Of a stretch of 37,579 nucleotides of DNA, positions 17,767 to 25,479 are shown piece by piece; the first letter of the stretch is position 1; every line of letters starts with the position of its first letter. The notes below the pieces were generated by a model that did no database searches, had not been told where the DNA came from, and saw only the letters and a program-made list of their open reading frames with translations. The DNA comes from Pseudomonadota bacterium (GTDB taxonomy: Bacteria > Pseudomonadota > Gammaproteobacteria > Burkholderiales > Burkholderiaceae_C), in contig CAUJJO010000056.1 of NCBI GenBank assembly GCA_963205125.1, positions 1 through 37,579 on the forward strand, read 5' to 3'. The translations under genes and the position numbers were made by a program.

Positions 17767-18731
17767 TTGGCCAGGCCCTTTTCCTTGTAGTACTTCAGCG
17801 CACCGGGGTGAAAGGGCACGCTGCCCACGGCCATCGCTGTCTGCAGGCTGATGTTCTTGCCCTGCGCGTGCACCTGGCCCATGATCGCCGTGTTCTCGTA
17901 CAAGGCCTTGGTGACCTCGTAGGCGACGGCCTCGGGCACGGCGTCGTGCGTCGTCCAGACCGCCATCACCGCGAGCGTGTCGACCGCGTCGGCCTGCCCC
18001 TTGTAGGTGTTGGCCGGCAGCTTGACGCTGGCGTAATAGGGCTGCTGCTTCTGCAGGTTGGCGATCTCGGGCCCGGAGAGCGGAATCACCTTCAGCGCGT
18101 GGCTCTGCGCGAAGTCGGTGATCGCCGCGGTCGGCACGCCGGCCGTGATCAAGGTCGCGTGCAGGTTGCCGTCCTTGATCTTGTCGACCGCCTGCGTGAA
18201 CGAGGACAGGTCTTCCTTGACGTCGGCGCGGGTCAGGCCGTAGACCTGCAGCAGGTCGGTCAGCAGCTGGTACTGGCCCGAGCCCGGCGAGCCCGACGAG
18301 ATGCTCTTGCCCTTGAGGTCGCGCACGCTGTTGATGCCCGAGTCGGCGCGCGTGATCAGCTGCACCGTCTCGGGGTAGAGCGCCCCGAGCGCGCGCAGGT
18401 TCTTCAGCGGCGCGCTGGCGAACTGGCCCTTGCCGTAGTAGGCGGCGTCGAGGATGTCGGCAGCGACGAAGGCCGATTCGATGTCCTTCTTGCCCAGCAG
18501 CTGGGCGTTGCCGACGGAAGCGCCCGCCGCCTCGGCGGTGGCGCTGATCTTCTTGCCGTCGACCGTGGCCTTGTTGCTGATGAGCTGCGCCAGCATGCCG
18601 CCCAGCGGGTAGTAGGTGCCGCCGGTGCCGCCGGTGGCGATGCCGAAGAACAGGCGCTGCTGCGCCACGGCCGCGGTGGCCAGGCTCGCGGCAGCCAGCA
18701 CGGCTGCGAAGTGCTTCCAGGTGAGCTTCAT
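17763..18731 (-). CDS. TAXI-family TRAP transporter solute-binding protein
   Basis: This 322-residue periplasmic protein captures the substrate for the TRAP permease. It has a clear Sec signal peptide (residues 1-24, cleavage after AVA) and the TAXI signature FGIATGGTGGTYYPLGGMLA right after it. Further family segments are SVGNAQLLGKKDIESAF, SGSPGSGQYQLLTDLLQ and the C-terminal VPFHPGALKYYKEKG. Known TAXI ligands include glutamate or glutamine-like and other organic anions, but none can be assigned here. It is first in the minus-strand operon, with the DUF1850 gene and permease behind it, and divergent from an FAD oxidoreductase across 150 bases. Confidence 0.95.
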   Translation of the reverse strand: MKLTWKHFAAVLAAASLATAAVAQQRLFFGIATGGTGGTYYPLGGMLAQLISNKATVDGKKISATAEAAGASVGNAQLLGKKDIESAFVAADILDAAYYGKGQFASAPLKNLRALGALYPETVQLITRADSGINSVRDLKGKSISSGSPGSGQYQLLTDLLQVYGLTRADVKEDLSSFTQAVDKIKDGNLHATLITAGVPTAAITDFAQSHALKVIPLSGPEIANLQKQQPYYASVKLPANTYKGQADAVDTLAVMAVWTTHDAVPEAVAYEVTKALYENTAIMGQVHAQGKNISLQTAMAVGSVPFHPGALKYYKEKGLAK

Positions 18732-18788
18732 CGGATGGACTCCATGTTCGTGACGTGGGCTCGGGCGTCGATCGACCCGCCGAGGCCG

Positions 18789-18816
18789 ACTCTAGCGCGG
18801 GTCGTCGACGCCACAA
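18789..18816 (-). promoter_or_regulatory. Weak promoter candidate for the TRAP-TAXI operon
   Basis: On the minus strand TTGTGG (complement of 18811-18816) and TAGAGT (complement of 18789-18794) are separated by 16 bases, about 60 bases upstream of the binding-protein start. The match to consensus is only partial, so this is a suggestion. Confidence 0.3.
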
Positions 18817-18881
18817 TGGGGGACAAGCCGGGTTCCCCGAAGCCGCCCGGCCACCGGCCCGGCCTGACCTGAGTGAATGCC

Positions 18882-20075
18882 ATGAGTGACCCCGCTGCAG
18901 ACGTGATCGTCATCGGAGCCGGCGTGATCGGCTGCTCGATCGCCTTCCATCTGGCCACGCTCGGGCGGCTGCGCGTGCACGTCGTCGACCGGCTGACGAT
19001 AGGCGCGGGCACGAGCGCACAGAGCAGCGGCATCCTGCGCACGCACTACTCGGTGCCGCAGAACGTCGAGCTGGCGCGCCGCTCGTTTGCCGCCTTCGAG
19101 CGCTTCGCCGAGTACGTCGGCGACGACGAGGCCGACGCCGGTCTCGTGCGCTGCGGCTACCTGATCGCCGCGCCCGAAGGCCCGCGGCGCGCGGCGCTGC
19201 AGACGGCGCTGGCGCAGCAGCAGGCGACGGGCGTGCCGGTGCAGCTCCTCGGTGCGCGCGAGGCCGCAGAGCGGCTGCCGATCGCGCGCTTCGACGACGC
19301 GGCGCTGATCGGCTTCGAACCCGAGGCCGGCTTTGCCGACGCCTATCTCGTGGCCAGCGGCTTCGCGCGCGCGGCACGGCGGCACGGCACGCGTTTCCAC
19401 GAGGGCGTCGCCGTCGAGGGCCTGCTGCGCGAGGGCTCGCGCGTCACCGGCGTGCTGACAGCGCAGGGGCCCATGCACGCCGGCCTCGTGATCAGCGCGC
19501 AGAACATCTGGACGCCCGAGCTGCAGGCCTGGACCGGCATCGCGATGCCGGTCTACCCCGAGCGGCACCGCGTCTTCGCCTTCGAGACGCCGGCCGCGCC
19601 CTACACGCAGGCGATGCCGGTCTACAAGGACCTGGGCTCGCCGGGGATGCTCTACTGCCGCAGCTACGGCGGGCGGCAGATGCTGGTGAGCGAAGGCATT
19701 GCCGGGGAGCGGCTGGCCGCACCCGAGATCGAGCAGGCCGACATCCCGATGGATGCGGTGCTCGAGGTCGGCGAGCAGGTCGCCGCGCGCTTCCCGGCCT
19801 ACGCCGAGGCCGGGCTCGCCTCGTCCTGGACCGGCGTCTACGACGTGACGCCCGACTGGAATCCGGTGCTCGGCGCCGTTCCCGGGGTCGAGGGCTTGCT
19901 GGTCGCATTCGGCTTCTCGGGCCACGGCTTCAAGCTCTCGCCCGCGGTGGGCCGGCTGGTCGCGCAACTGGCGCTCGCGCAGCCGACCGAGGTCGCGGCC
20001 GACCCCTACGCGATCGAGCGCTTCGCGCAGGGACGGCTGCTCACCGGCGCCTACGGGGCAGGCGCGGTGTCGTGA
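18882..20075 (+). CDS. FAD-dependent oxidoreductase (DAO family)
   Basis: The 397-residue protein belongs to the D-amino acid/sarcosine oxidase (DAO) superfamily. The dinucleotide-binding motif DVIVIGAGVIGCSIAFHLA lies at about residues 7-25, and the family segment SAQSSGILRTHYSV follows where the flavin-binding loop is expected. C-terminal signatures include GVYDVTPDWNPVLGAV and the FAD-contacting AFGFSGHGFKLSPAVGRLVA. Such enzymes oxidise secondary amines or amino acids (sarcosine, glycine, dimethylglycine types), but the substrate is not identifiable. The ATG at 18882 is preferred; an in-frame GTG at 18873 would add three residues. It is divergent from the TRAP-TAXI operon, so the imported solute may be its substrate or precursor. 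No partner subunit is adjacent. Confidence 0.9.
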   Translation: MSDPAADVIVIGAGVIGCSIAFHLATLGRLRVHVVDRLTIGAGTSAQSSGILRTHYSVPQNVELARRSFAAFERFAEYVGDDEADAGLVRCGYLIAAPEGPRRAALQTALAQQQATGVPVQLLGAREAAERLPIARFDDAALIGFEPEAGFADAYLVASGFARAARRHGTRFHEGVAVEGLLREGSRVTGVLTAQGPMHAGLVISAQNIWTPELQAWTGIAMPVYPERHRVFAFETPAAPYTQAMPVYKDLGSPGMLYCRSYGGRQMLVSEGIAGERLAAPEIEQADIPMDAVLEVGEQVAARFPAYAEAGLASSWTGVYDVTPDWNPVLGAVPGVEGLLVAFGFSGHGFKLSPAVGRLVAQLALAQPTEVAADPYAIERFAQGRLLTGAYGAGAVS

Positions 20076-20284
20076 GGGCGGCAGGCGTCGAAGATCGCGG
20101 TCTCGGTGTTGCGATGTCGCCGCCGATGATCGCGAGCCCGCGACGCCCTTGGGTAGCATCGGGCCTTGCCGTCTGATCCCGCCGCGCCGCGAGGCCAAGC
20201 TCCATGCCCCAGGCCGCAGGGCGCACGCGGGGCGCCGCGGCCCGGTCCGGGCCGATCAGGCATTGCCCAGGAGCCTCTCACCCC

Positions 20285-20926
20285 ATGCCGCTGCACTACC
20301 GCACCATCCCCGTCACGCCCTTCGAGCAGAACGCCTCGCTGGTCTGGTGCGAGGCCACGCGCGAGGCGGCGGTGATCGACCCCGGCGGCGACCTGCCGCG
20401 GCTGCTCGCGGCAGTCGACGAGCTGGGGCTCGAGCTCACGCAGATCTGGCTCACGCACGCGCACATCGACCATGCCGGCGGCGCCGGCGAGCTCGCGCGC
20501 ACGCGCGACCTGCCGATCGTCGGGCCGCAGCGCGGCGACCAGTACTGGATCGAGACGCTGCCGCAGCAAAGCCGCATGTTCGGCTTTCCGGCGGCCGAGC
20601 CCTTCACGCCCACGCGCTGGCTCGAGGACGGCGACGAGGTCAGCGTCGGTGAATGCTCGCTGCACGTGCGGCATTGCCCGGGGCATACCGCCGGGCACGT
20701 CGTCTTCCACAGCGCGCAGGCGCAGCGCTGCTTCGTCGGCGACGTGCTCTTTGCCGGCAGCATCGGCCGCACCGACCTGCACGGCGGCGACTTCGACACG
20801 CTGATCGCCAGCATCACGCAGCGCCTGTGGCCGATGGGCGACGAGACCGTCTTCATCCCCGGCCATGGCCCGGAGAGCACATTCGGCCGCGAGCGCCGCT
20901 TCAACCCCTTCCTGCAGGGGAGCTGA
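20285..20926 (+). CDS. Metallo-beta-lactamase-fold hydrolase (YcbL/glyoxalase II-like)
   Basis: The 213-residue protein is a single metallo-beta-lactamase domain. The metal-binding motif THAHIDHAGG (HxHxDH at residues 58-63) is complete, with later ligands in CPGHTAGH, GDVLFAGSIGRTD and PGHGPEST. It resembles the short YcbL-type glyoxalase II-like hydrolases, which hydrolyse thioesters such as S-D-lactoylglutathione, but the exact substrate is not established. The ATG at 20285 places the family start MPLHYRTIPVTPFEQNAS first; the frame extends upstream without matching the family. The Crp/Fnr gene follows after 5 bases, so the two are probably one transcript. The 209 bases upstream hold no gene and no obvious promoter. 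Confidence 0.92.
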   Translation: MPLHYRTIPVTPFEQNASLVWCEATREAAVIDPGGDLPRLLAAVDELGLELTQIWLTHAHIDHAGGAGELARTRDLPIVGPQRGDQYWIETLPQQSRMFGFPAAEPFTPTRWLEDGDEVSVGECSLHVRHCPGHTAGHVVFHSAQAQRCFVGDVLFAGSIGRTDLHGGDFDTLIASITQRLWPMGDETVFIPGHGPESTFGRERRFNPFLQGS

Positions 20927-20931
20927 GGGCG

Positions 20932-21597
20932 ATGGCGCGCGCCCGCGTCGACCCCGCCCAGCTCGTCGACGCGACGCCGTTGTCCGAGGCGCTGCGGGCG
21001 CTGGCGCACCGCGGCGAGCTCTGCCGCTTTCCCAAGGGCGCGGTGCTGATCCAGGAGGGCACGCAGGGCGACACGCTCTTCATCGTGCTGCAGGGGCGGC
21101 TGCGCGTCTACGGCGCGCACCTGGCCAACGAGCGCGAGATCACCCACGGCACCTACGGCCCGGGCGAATACGTCGGCGAGATGAGCCTGGACGGCGGGCC
21201 GCGCTCGGCGAGCGTCGCCGCGCTCGAGCCCACCGTCTGCGCGATGGTGACGCGGCGCACGCTGGAGGCGCACCTGGCCGAGCAGCCGCAGTTCGCCTTC
21301 GAGCTGCTGGCCAAGGTCATCCGCCGCGCGCGCACGGCCACGCTCAGCGCCAAGAGCATGGCGCTCAACGACGTCTACGGTCGCCTCAAGGCCTTGCTCG
21401 AGGAGACGAGCCTGCCGCAGCCCGACGGCACGCGCCGCCTGGCCGAGCGGCTCACGCACCAGGAGCTGGCGCACCGCGTGGGCTGCTCGCGAGAGATGGT
21501 CACGCGCCAGCTGAGCGACCTGCAGCAGGGCGGCTACGTCAGCGCCGCGCGCGGCGACGCACTGCTGCTGCTCAAGCCGCTGCCGCCGCGCTGGTAG
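20932..21597 (+). CDS. Crp/Fnr-family transcriptional regulator
   Basis: The 221-residue protein has an N-terminal cyclic-nucleotide-binding-type domain (about residues 20-135, with FPKGAVLIQEGTQGDTLFIVL, then GPGEYVGEMSLDGGPRSASVAAL), a long dimer helix, and a C-terminal winged helix (LTHQELAHRVGCSREMVTRQ, about 165-185, recognition helix CSREMVTRQLS). No Cys cluster typical of oxygen-sensing Fnr is present in the N-terminal part, so it is more Crp-like; whether it binds cAMP cannot be read reliably, although the GEMSLDGGPRSASV segment matches the phosphate-binding cassette. It is 5 bases after the hydrolase gene, so it may regulate that operon. It is convergent with the M48 protease gene. 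Confidence 0.92.
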   Translation: MARARVDPAQLVDATPLSEALRALAHRGELCRFPKGAVLIQEGTQGDTLFIVLQGRLRVYGAHLANEREITHGTYGPGEYVGEMSLDGGPRSASVAALEPTVCAMVTRRTLEAHLAEQPQFAFELLAKVIRRARTATLSAKSMALNDVYGRLKALLEETSLPQPDGTRRLAERLTHQELAHRVGCSREMVTRQLSDLQQGGYVSAARGDALLLLKPLPPRW

Positions 21598-21624
21598 GGC
21601 GCGGCGGGCGTGGGCTCGATCGAC

Positions 21625-22563
21625 CTACTGGCGTGAAGTCGCCCCATTGGGCGGCGGCGCGAAGCGGCGGTCGGGCTTGGCCGCGGCCTCGAACGCCGGC
21701 AGCACGCCGGGCAGCCTGGCCTCGATGTCCTTGATGCGCGTCGGCCCGGCCGGGTGGGTCGAGAGCAGCGCGGGCGGCGCGCCGCCGGTGCCGGCGGTCA
21801 TCTTCTGCCACAGCGTGACGCCGGCGCGCGGGTCGTAGCCGGCCTTGGCGGCCATCACCAGGCCCAGCGCGTCGGCCTGCGACTCGTCGTCGCGGCTGAA
21901 CTTCAGCGACAGCAGCTGGCTGCCGATCTGAGCGCCGATGTCGCCGATCTGCCCCAGGCCCAGCAGCGAGGCGCCCAGGCGCAGCGCGCCGGAAGTGACG
22001 ACGCTCTTGCCCATCTGCTCGCGCGCGTGTTCGAGCAGGGCGTGCGCGACCTCGTGGCCCATCACCATCGCCACTTCGTCGTCGGAGAGCTGCAGCTCGG
22101 AGAGGATGCCCCAGAAGAAGGCGATCTTGCCCCCGGGCATGCAGAAGGCGTTGATCTGGCGGCTGCCGATCAGGTTGATCTCCCACTTCCAGTCGGCGGC
22201 GCGCCCGTTGCATTCGGTCGTGAAGCGCTCGATGCGCTGGCCGATGTAGCGCAGGCGCTGCAGCTGCGGGTGCTGCATGGGCGCCAGCGCCCGCTCGCTG
22301 CCGGCCTTCTCCAGCATCTGCCGGTACTGCAGCATGGCCTGCTGCTCGACCTGCTCGGCCGACACCGCCTTGGTGAAGCCCGAGCGCTTGCACTCGGGAA
22401 TGCTGGCGGCAGCCAGCGGCCCGGTTGCGGCCAGCAGCGCCGCACCCAGCGCGCCGCAGGTGAAGAGCCGCCGCGCGTGCAGCGGGCAGCCGCAGGCGAA
22501 GGTCCGTGCGGGGGCAGGCTCAGGAGCGCCGAGGTCGGCGGCGGTACATGGGGTGCGGGGCAT
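21625..22563 (-). CDS. M48-family periplasmic metalloprotease
   Basis: The 312-residue protein is an M48-type zinc metalloprotease. The zinc site MGHEVAHALLEHAREQ has HEVAH at residues 170-174, and the third ligand is in FSRDDESQADALG. Family segments upstream include SRQINAFCMPGGKIAFFWG. The N-terminus has an Arg-Arg pair and a hydrophobic stretch (RRLFTCGALGAALLAATG, about residues 31-48), which could be a Tat-like signal or an anchor; mature residues then suggest a periplasmic enzyme of the LoiP/YggG or BepA type that degrades misfolded envelope proteins. Only the core peptidase domain is present, with no TPR repeats. The start at 22563 lies before the signal; a longer frame extends into the neighbouring gene. 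Confidence 0.92.
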   Translation of the reverse strand: MPRTPCTAADLGAPEPAPARTFACGCPLHARRLFTCGALGAALLAATGPLAAASIPECKRSGFTKAVSAEQVEQQAMLQYRQMLEKAGSERALAPMQHPQLQRLRYIGQRIERFTTECNGRAADWKWEINLIGSRQINAFCMPGGKIAFFWGILSELQLSDDEVAMVMGHEVAHALLEHAREQMGKSVVTSGALRLGASLLGLGQIGDIGAQIGSQLLSLKFSRDDESQADALGLVMAAKAGYDPRAGVTLWQKMTAGTGGAPPALLSTHPAGPTRIKDIEARLPGVLPAFEAAAKPDRRFAPPPNGATSRQ

Positions 22564-22673
22564 CGCGTCGCGTCGGGTCAGGCCGGTCGATGGATCTGGA
22601 CGCAGATGGTGCCATGGCCGCCGATTTCCACACTCCGCACGCGCGGGCCTGCGTCTGGCGGCGGCGCGAGACA

Positions 22674-23819
22674 TCAGAGGGCTGGCAGGGCGGCGGTCAG
22701 GGGCACGGCCTCGATGCCGGGGGCCAGCGGGTAGCGCCGAAGGCCCGGGTAGACGACGTACAGCGCGTCGAGCTGCAGATCCTGCATCGCGACGCGCATG
22801 GACGGCGTGAGCGTCGGGGCGTCGCTGCGCTTGACCTCGATGCCGATGCGCCGCCCATCCTTCAGCAGCAGCAGGTCCAGCTCGGCGCCGGCATGGGTGG
22901 CCCAGAAGTAGGCCTGGTCGGGCGCGGCCAGGGCCAGCAGCTGCTCGATCACGAAGCCTTCCCATGAGGCGCCGACGCGACCATGCAGACGCAGCGCGTC
23001 CTCGCTCGCGATGCCCAGGGCCTCGTGCAGGAGGCCGCTGTCGCGGAAGTAGATCTTGGGCGCCTTGACCTGACGCTTGGCGAGATTGGCGTGCCAGGGC
23101 TGGAGCTGGCGCACCATGTAGAGCTGCGTCAGGTGGTCGAGATAGCGGCGTACGGTGCTTTCGTTGACGCCCAGCGCGCGCGCCGGCTCGGCGGCGCTCC
23201 AGATCTGGCCGTGGAAGTGCGCCATCACGGCCCAGAAACGTTGCATGGCCGGCAGGCTGATGCCCAGGCCGAGTGCCGGCATGTCGCGTTCGATCACCAG
23301 GCGAACGAAGTCGCGCCGCCAGCGGCGGCTGGCGTCATCGCTGGCGGCCAGGAAGGCGCGCGGGAATCCGCCGCGCCACCACAGCCGGGACAGCGCCTGG
23401 GCACCGGTGTCCTGCAGCGTGAAGCCGCCCAGTTCGATGATCGCCAGGCGACCCGCCAGCGATTCGCTGCCTTGCCGCAGCAGTTGCGGCGATGCGCTGC
23501 CCAGCAGCAGAAAGCGTGCAGGCGTAGCTTCGCGGTCGAGCAGGACGCGCAGCACCGGGAAGATCTCCGGCGCGCGCTGCACCTCGTCGATCAGCACCAG
23601 CCCGCGCAGCGGCGAGAGCAGGTTCATCGGCGCGCTCATCTGCGCCAGCACGACCGGATCCTCCAGATCCAGGTAGTGCGTGCTGCCCGGCTGCACGAAG
23701 CGGCGCGCCAGCGTCGTCTTGCCCACCTGGCGAGGCCCGAGCAGCGCGACCGCCGGGCTGCGCGCCAGTGCAGCCTGCAGCTCGGCCATCAGCGCCGGAC
23801 GAGACAGGAGATCGGACAT
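22674..23819 (-). CDS. AAA ATPase with DUF4143 C-terminal domain
   Basis: The 381-residue protein has an N-terminal P-loop (LLGPRQVGKTTLARRF, Walker A at residues 28-36) and Walker B with the DExQR pattern GLVLIDEVQRAPE (about 73-85). A winged-helix segment follows (NESTVRRYLDHLTQLYMVRQLQPW, about 215-240), then a nuclease-like C-terminal part with GAELDLLLLKDGRRIGIEVKRSD, which resembles the restriction-type DUF4143 core. This is a widespread family of unknown function, often carried as single genes. It is flanked by unrelated genes and preceded by a perfect palindrome 14 bases from its ATG at 23819. An in-frame ATG at 23885 would read through that palindrome and is rejected. Confidence 0.9.
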   Translation of the reverse strand: MSDLLSRPALMAELQAALARSPAVALLGPRQVGKTTLARRFVQPGSTHYLDLEDPVVLAQMSAPMNLLSPLRGLVLIDEVQRAPEIFPVLRVLLDREATPARFLLLGSASPQLLRQGSESLAGRLAIIELGGFTLQDTGAQALSRLWWRGGFPRAFLAASDDASRRWRRDFVRLVIERDMPALGLGISLPAMQRFWAVMAHFHGQIWSAAEPARALGVNESTVRRYLDHLTQLYMVRQLQPWHANLAKRQVKAPKIYFRDSGLLHEALGIASEDALRLHGRVGASWEGFVIEQLLALAAPDQAYFWATHAGAELDLLLLKDGRRIGIEVKRSDAPTLTPSMRVAMQDLQLDALYVVYPGLRRYPLAPGIEAVPLTAALPAL

Positions 23820-23832
23820 GGCCCCGAATCTA

Positions 23833-23869
23833 CCTTGAAATTCCCGCACGCCATGCGGGAATTTCAAGG
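23833..23869. promoter_or_regulatory. Perfect 16-base inverted repeat upstream of the AAA ATPase gene
   Basis: The left arm CCTTGAAATTCCCGCA (23833-23848) is exactly complementary to the right arm (23854-23869), with a 5-base spacer. It begins 14 bases upstream of the ATG. It could be a dimeric operator or a 5' mRNA hairpin just before the weak Shine-Dalgarno region. No T run follows on either strand, so it is not an ordinary terminator. Confidence 0.85.
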
Positions 23870-23943
23870 CGAAGCACAAGGCCACGCATGCGTTTCGCCG
23901 GCCCGGGGGCGGCCCGGGCGCAACGATCGGGGCGCCGACGCCG

Positions 23944-25479
23944 TCAGCGCGTCGGCGCCTGCTCGAGCGCGCGGATCGGCGTGCGCAGCCAGGCGAGCAT
24001 GGCCAGCGCCGGCAGCGCGAAGAGCGTGCTGAGGACGAAGAAGCCCGGCCAGCCGATGGTCTCGGCGAGCACGCCGGCCAGCGGCCCGACCCAGACGCGG
24101 CCGATCGAGGCGAAGGCCGAGAGCAGCGCGAACTGCGTGGCGGTGAAGCGCTGGCTGCACAGGCTCATCAAGAGCGCGAGGAAGGCCGCCGTTCCCATGC
24201 CGCCCGAGAGGTTCTCGAGCACGACGACGAGCAGCAGCCCGCCGTCCACCGGCGTGGCCTGCGCGAGCTTCACGAAGCCCCAGTCGAAGGCCGGCAGCAG
24301 CGCGGCGCCCAGCTGCCCGCGCCCGCCCTGCGCCAGCCACCAGAAGCCCAGGTTGCTGGCCATCTGCAGCAGGCCGAAGAGCATGAGCGCGCGCCACAGG
24401 CCCAGGCGCAGCATCAGCGCGCCGCCCAGCAGCGCGCCGGCGATCGTCATCCACAGCCCGATCAGCTTGTTGACGACGCCGACCTCGGCGAGCGCGTAGC
24501 CCATGCCCTTGAGCAGGAAGGGCGTGAGCAGCGAGCCGGCAAAGGCGTCGCCGAGCTTGTAGAGGACGATGAGCAGCAGCATCGCCGCCGCACCCGGCTG
24601 CGCGAAGTAGTCGTGCAGGCCGTCCAGCAGCGTCTGGAAGCGCGCGCGCCGCGCCGCCCAGGCGGCCAGCGGCAGCGTGAGCGCGAGGCCGCCCAGCAGC
24701 GTGGCCAGGTCGATCCAGCGCCCCTGCAGCGCGGCGGGAAGCGTCGTCGTCGCCAGCCACGGGGCGAGCAGCGCGCGCGCGGCGCCCGCGCCCAGGCGCT
24801 CGGTCAGCAGCGCGCCCAGCGCCACCGCGGCCAGCACCGCGGCGAAGCCGCCCAGCTCGCGCAGGCCTCGCGTCGGCGGCCTGTTCGCGGGCGGCAGGCG
24901 CGGCAGCAGCAAGGCGCTTGCCGCGGCGGCGGCGACCATCAGCGCGGCCATCAGGCGGTAGACCTCGGGCCAGGTCCAGCCGCCGCCTTGCTGCGCGTCG
25001 GTCCAGATCAGCGCCAGGCCCCCGCTCACGATCATCGCCAGCCGGTAGCCGGCGACGTTGAGCGAGGCGCCAAGGCCGCGCTCGGGCGCGGGCAGCAGCT
25101 CGGTGCGGTAGGCGTCGATCACGACATCCTGCGAGGCCGAGACGAAGGCGATGGCCAGCGCCAGCAGCGCGAAGGCGCGCGTGGCGCTGCTCGGCGAGGT
25201 GGCGGCCAGGGCCATCAACAGCGCGGCCAGCAGCAGTTGCGTGGCCACCAGCCAGCCGCGGCGGCGGCCCAGGCCCGGCAGCTCGAAGCGGTCCAGCAGC
25301 GGCGCCCAGAGGAACTTGAAGGTGTAGGGCAGGCCCACGAGCGCGAGGAAGCCGATGGTGGCGACGTCCACGCCCGCCGTCGTCAGCCAGGCCTGCATGG
25401 CCTGCCCGGTGAGCGCCAGCGGCAGCCCCGAGGCAAAGCCCAGCAGCGTGACGACCAGCAGGCGGTAGAGTCGACCCAT
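23944..25479 (-). CDS. ampG: AmpG-like muropeptide permease
   Basis: The 511-residue inner-membrane MFS protein matches AmpG, which imports GlcNAc-anhydroMurNAc peptides into the cytoplasm for peptidoglycan recycling. Highly typical segments are LGFASGLPLALTGQAMQAWL (about residues 13-32), the PYTFKFLWAPLLDRFELPGLG loop, GRRRGWLVATQ, and ASQDVVIDAYRTELL (about 125). The C-terminal half has a second bundle with LENLSGGMGTAAFLALLMSLC and ATQFALLSAFASIGR. It starts on the ATG sharing one base with the stop of the upstream carboxypeptidase gene (TGATG), which shows operon membership. No ampD or nagZ is in the window. Confidence 0.93.
   Translation of the reverse strand: MGRLYRLLVVTLLGFASGLPLALTGQAMQAWLTTAGVDVATIGFLALVGLPYTFKFLWAPLLDRFELPGLGRRRGWLVATQLLLAALLMALAATSPSSATRAFALLALAIAFVSASQDVVIDAYRTELLPAPERGLGASLNVAGYRLAMIVSGGLALIWTDAQQGGGWTWPEVYRLMAALMVAAAAASALLLPRLPPANRPPTRGLRELGGFAAVLAAVALGALLTERLGAGAARALLAPWLATTTLPAALQGRWIDLATLLGGLALTLPLAAWAARRARFQTLLDGLHDYFAQPGAAAMLLLIVLYKLGDAFAGSLLTPFLLKGMGYALAEVGVVNKLIGLWMTIAGALLGGALMLRLGLWRALMLFGLLQMASNLGFWWLAQGGRGQLGAALLPAFDWGFVKLAQATPVDGGLLLVVVLENLSGGMGTAAFLALLMSLCSQRFTATQFALLSAFASIGRVWVGPLAGVLAETIGWPGFFVLSTLFALPALAMLAWLRTPIRALEQAPTR

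Noticed and set aside
15067-17790. 907-residue plus-strand frame opposite the TRAP permease
   Set aside because: It consists of low-complexity Arg, His, Asp and Gln runs mirroring membrane helices of the permease on the other strand.
23833-23869. Palindrome as intrinsic terminator
   Set aside because: No T run on either strand, and it lies directly before a start codon.
23820-23885. N-terminal extension of the AAA ATPase to an ATG at 23885
   Set aside because: It would translate the palindrome, and the family start MSDLLSRPAL fits the ATG at 23819 better.
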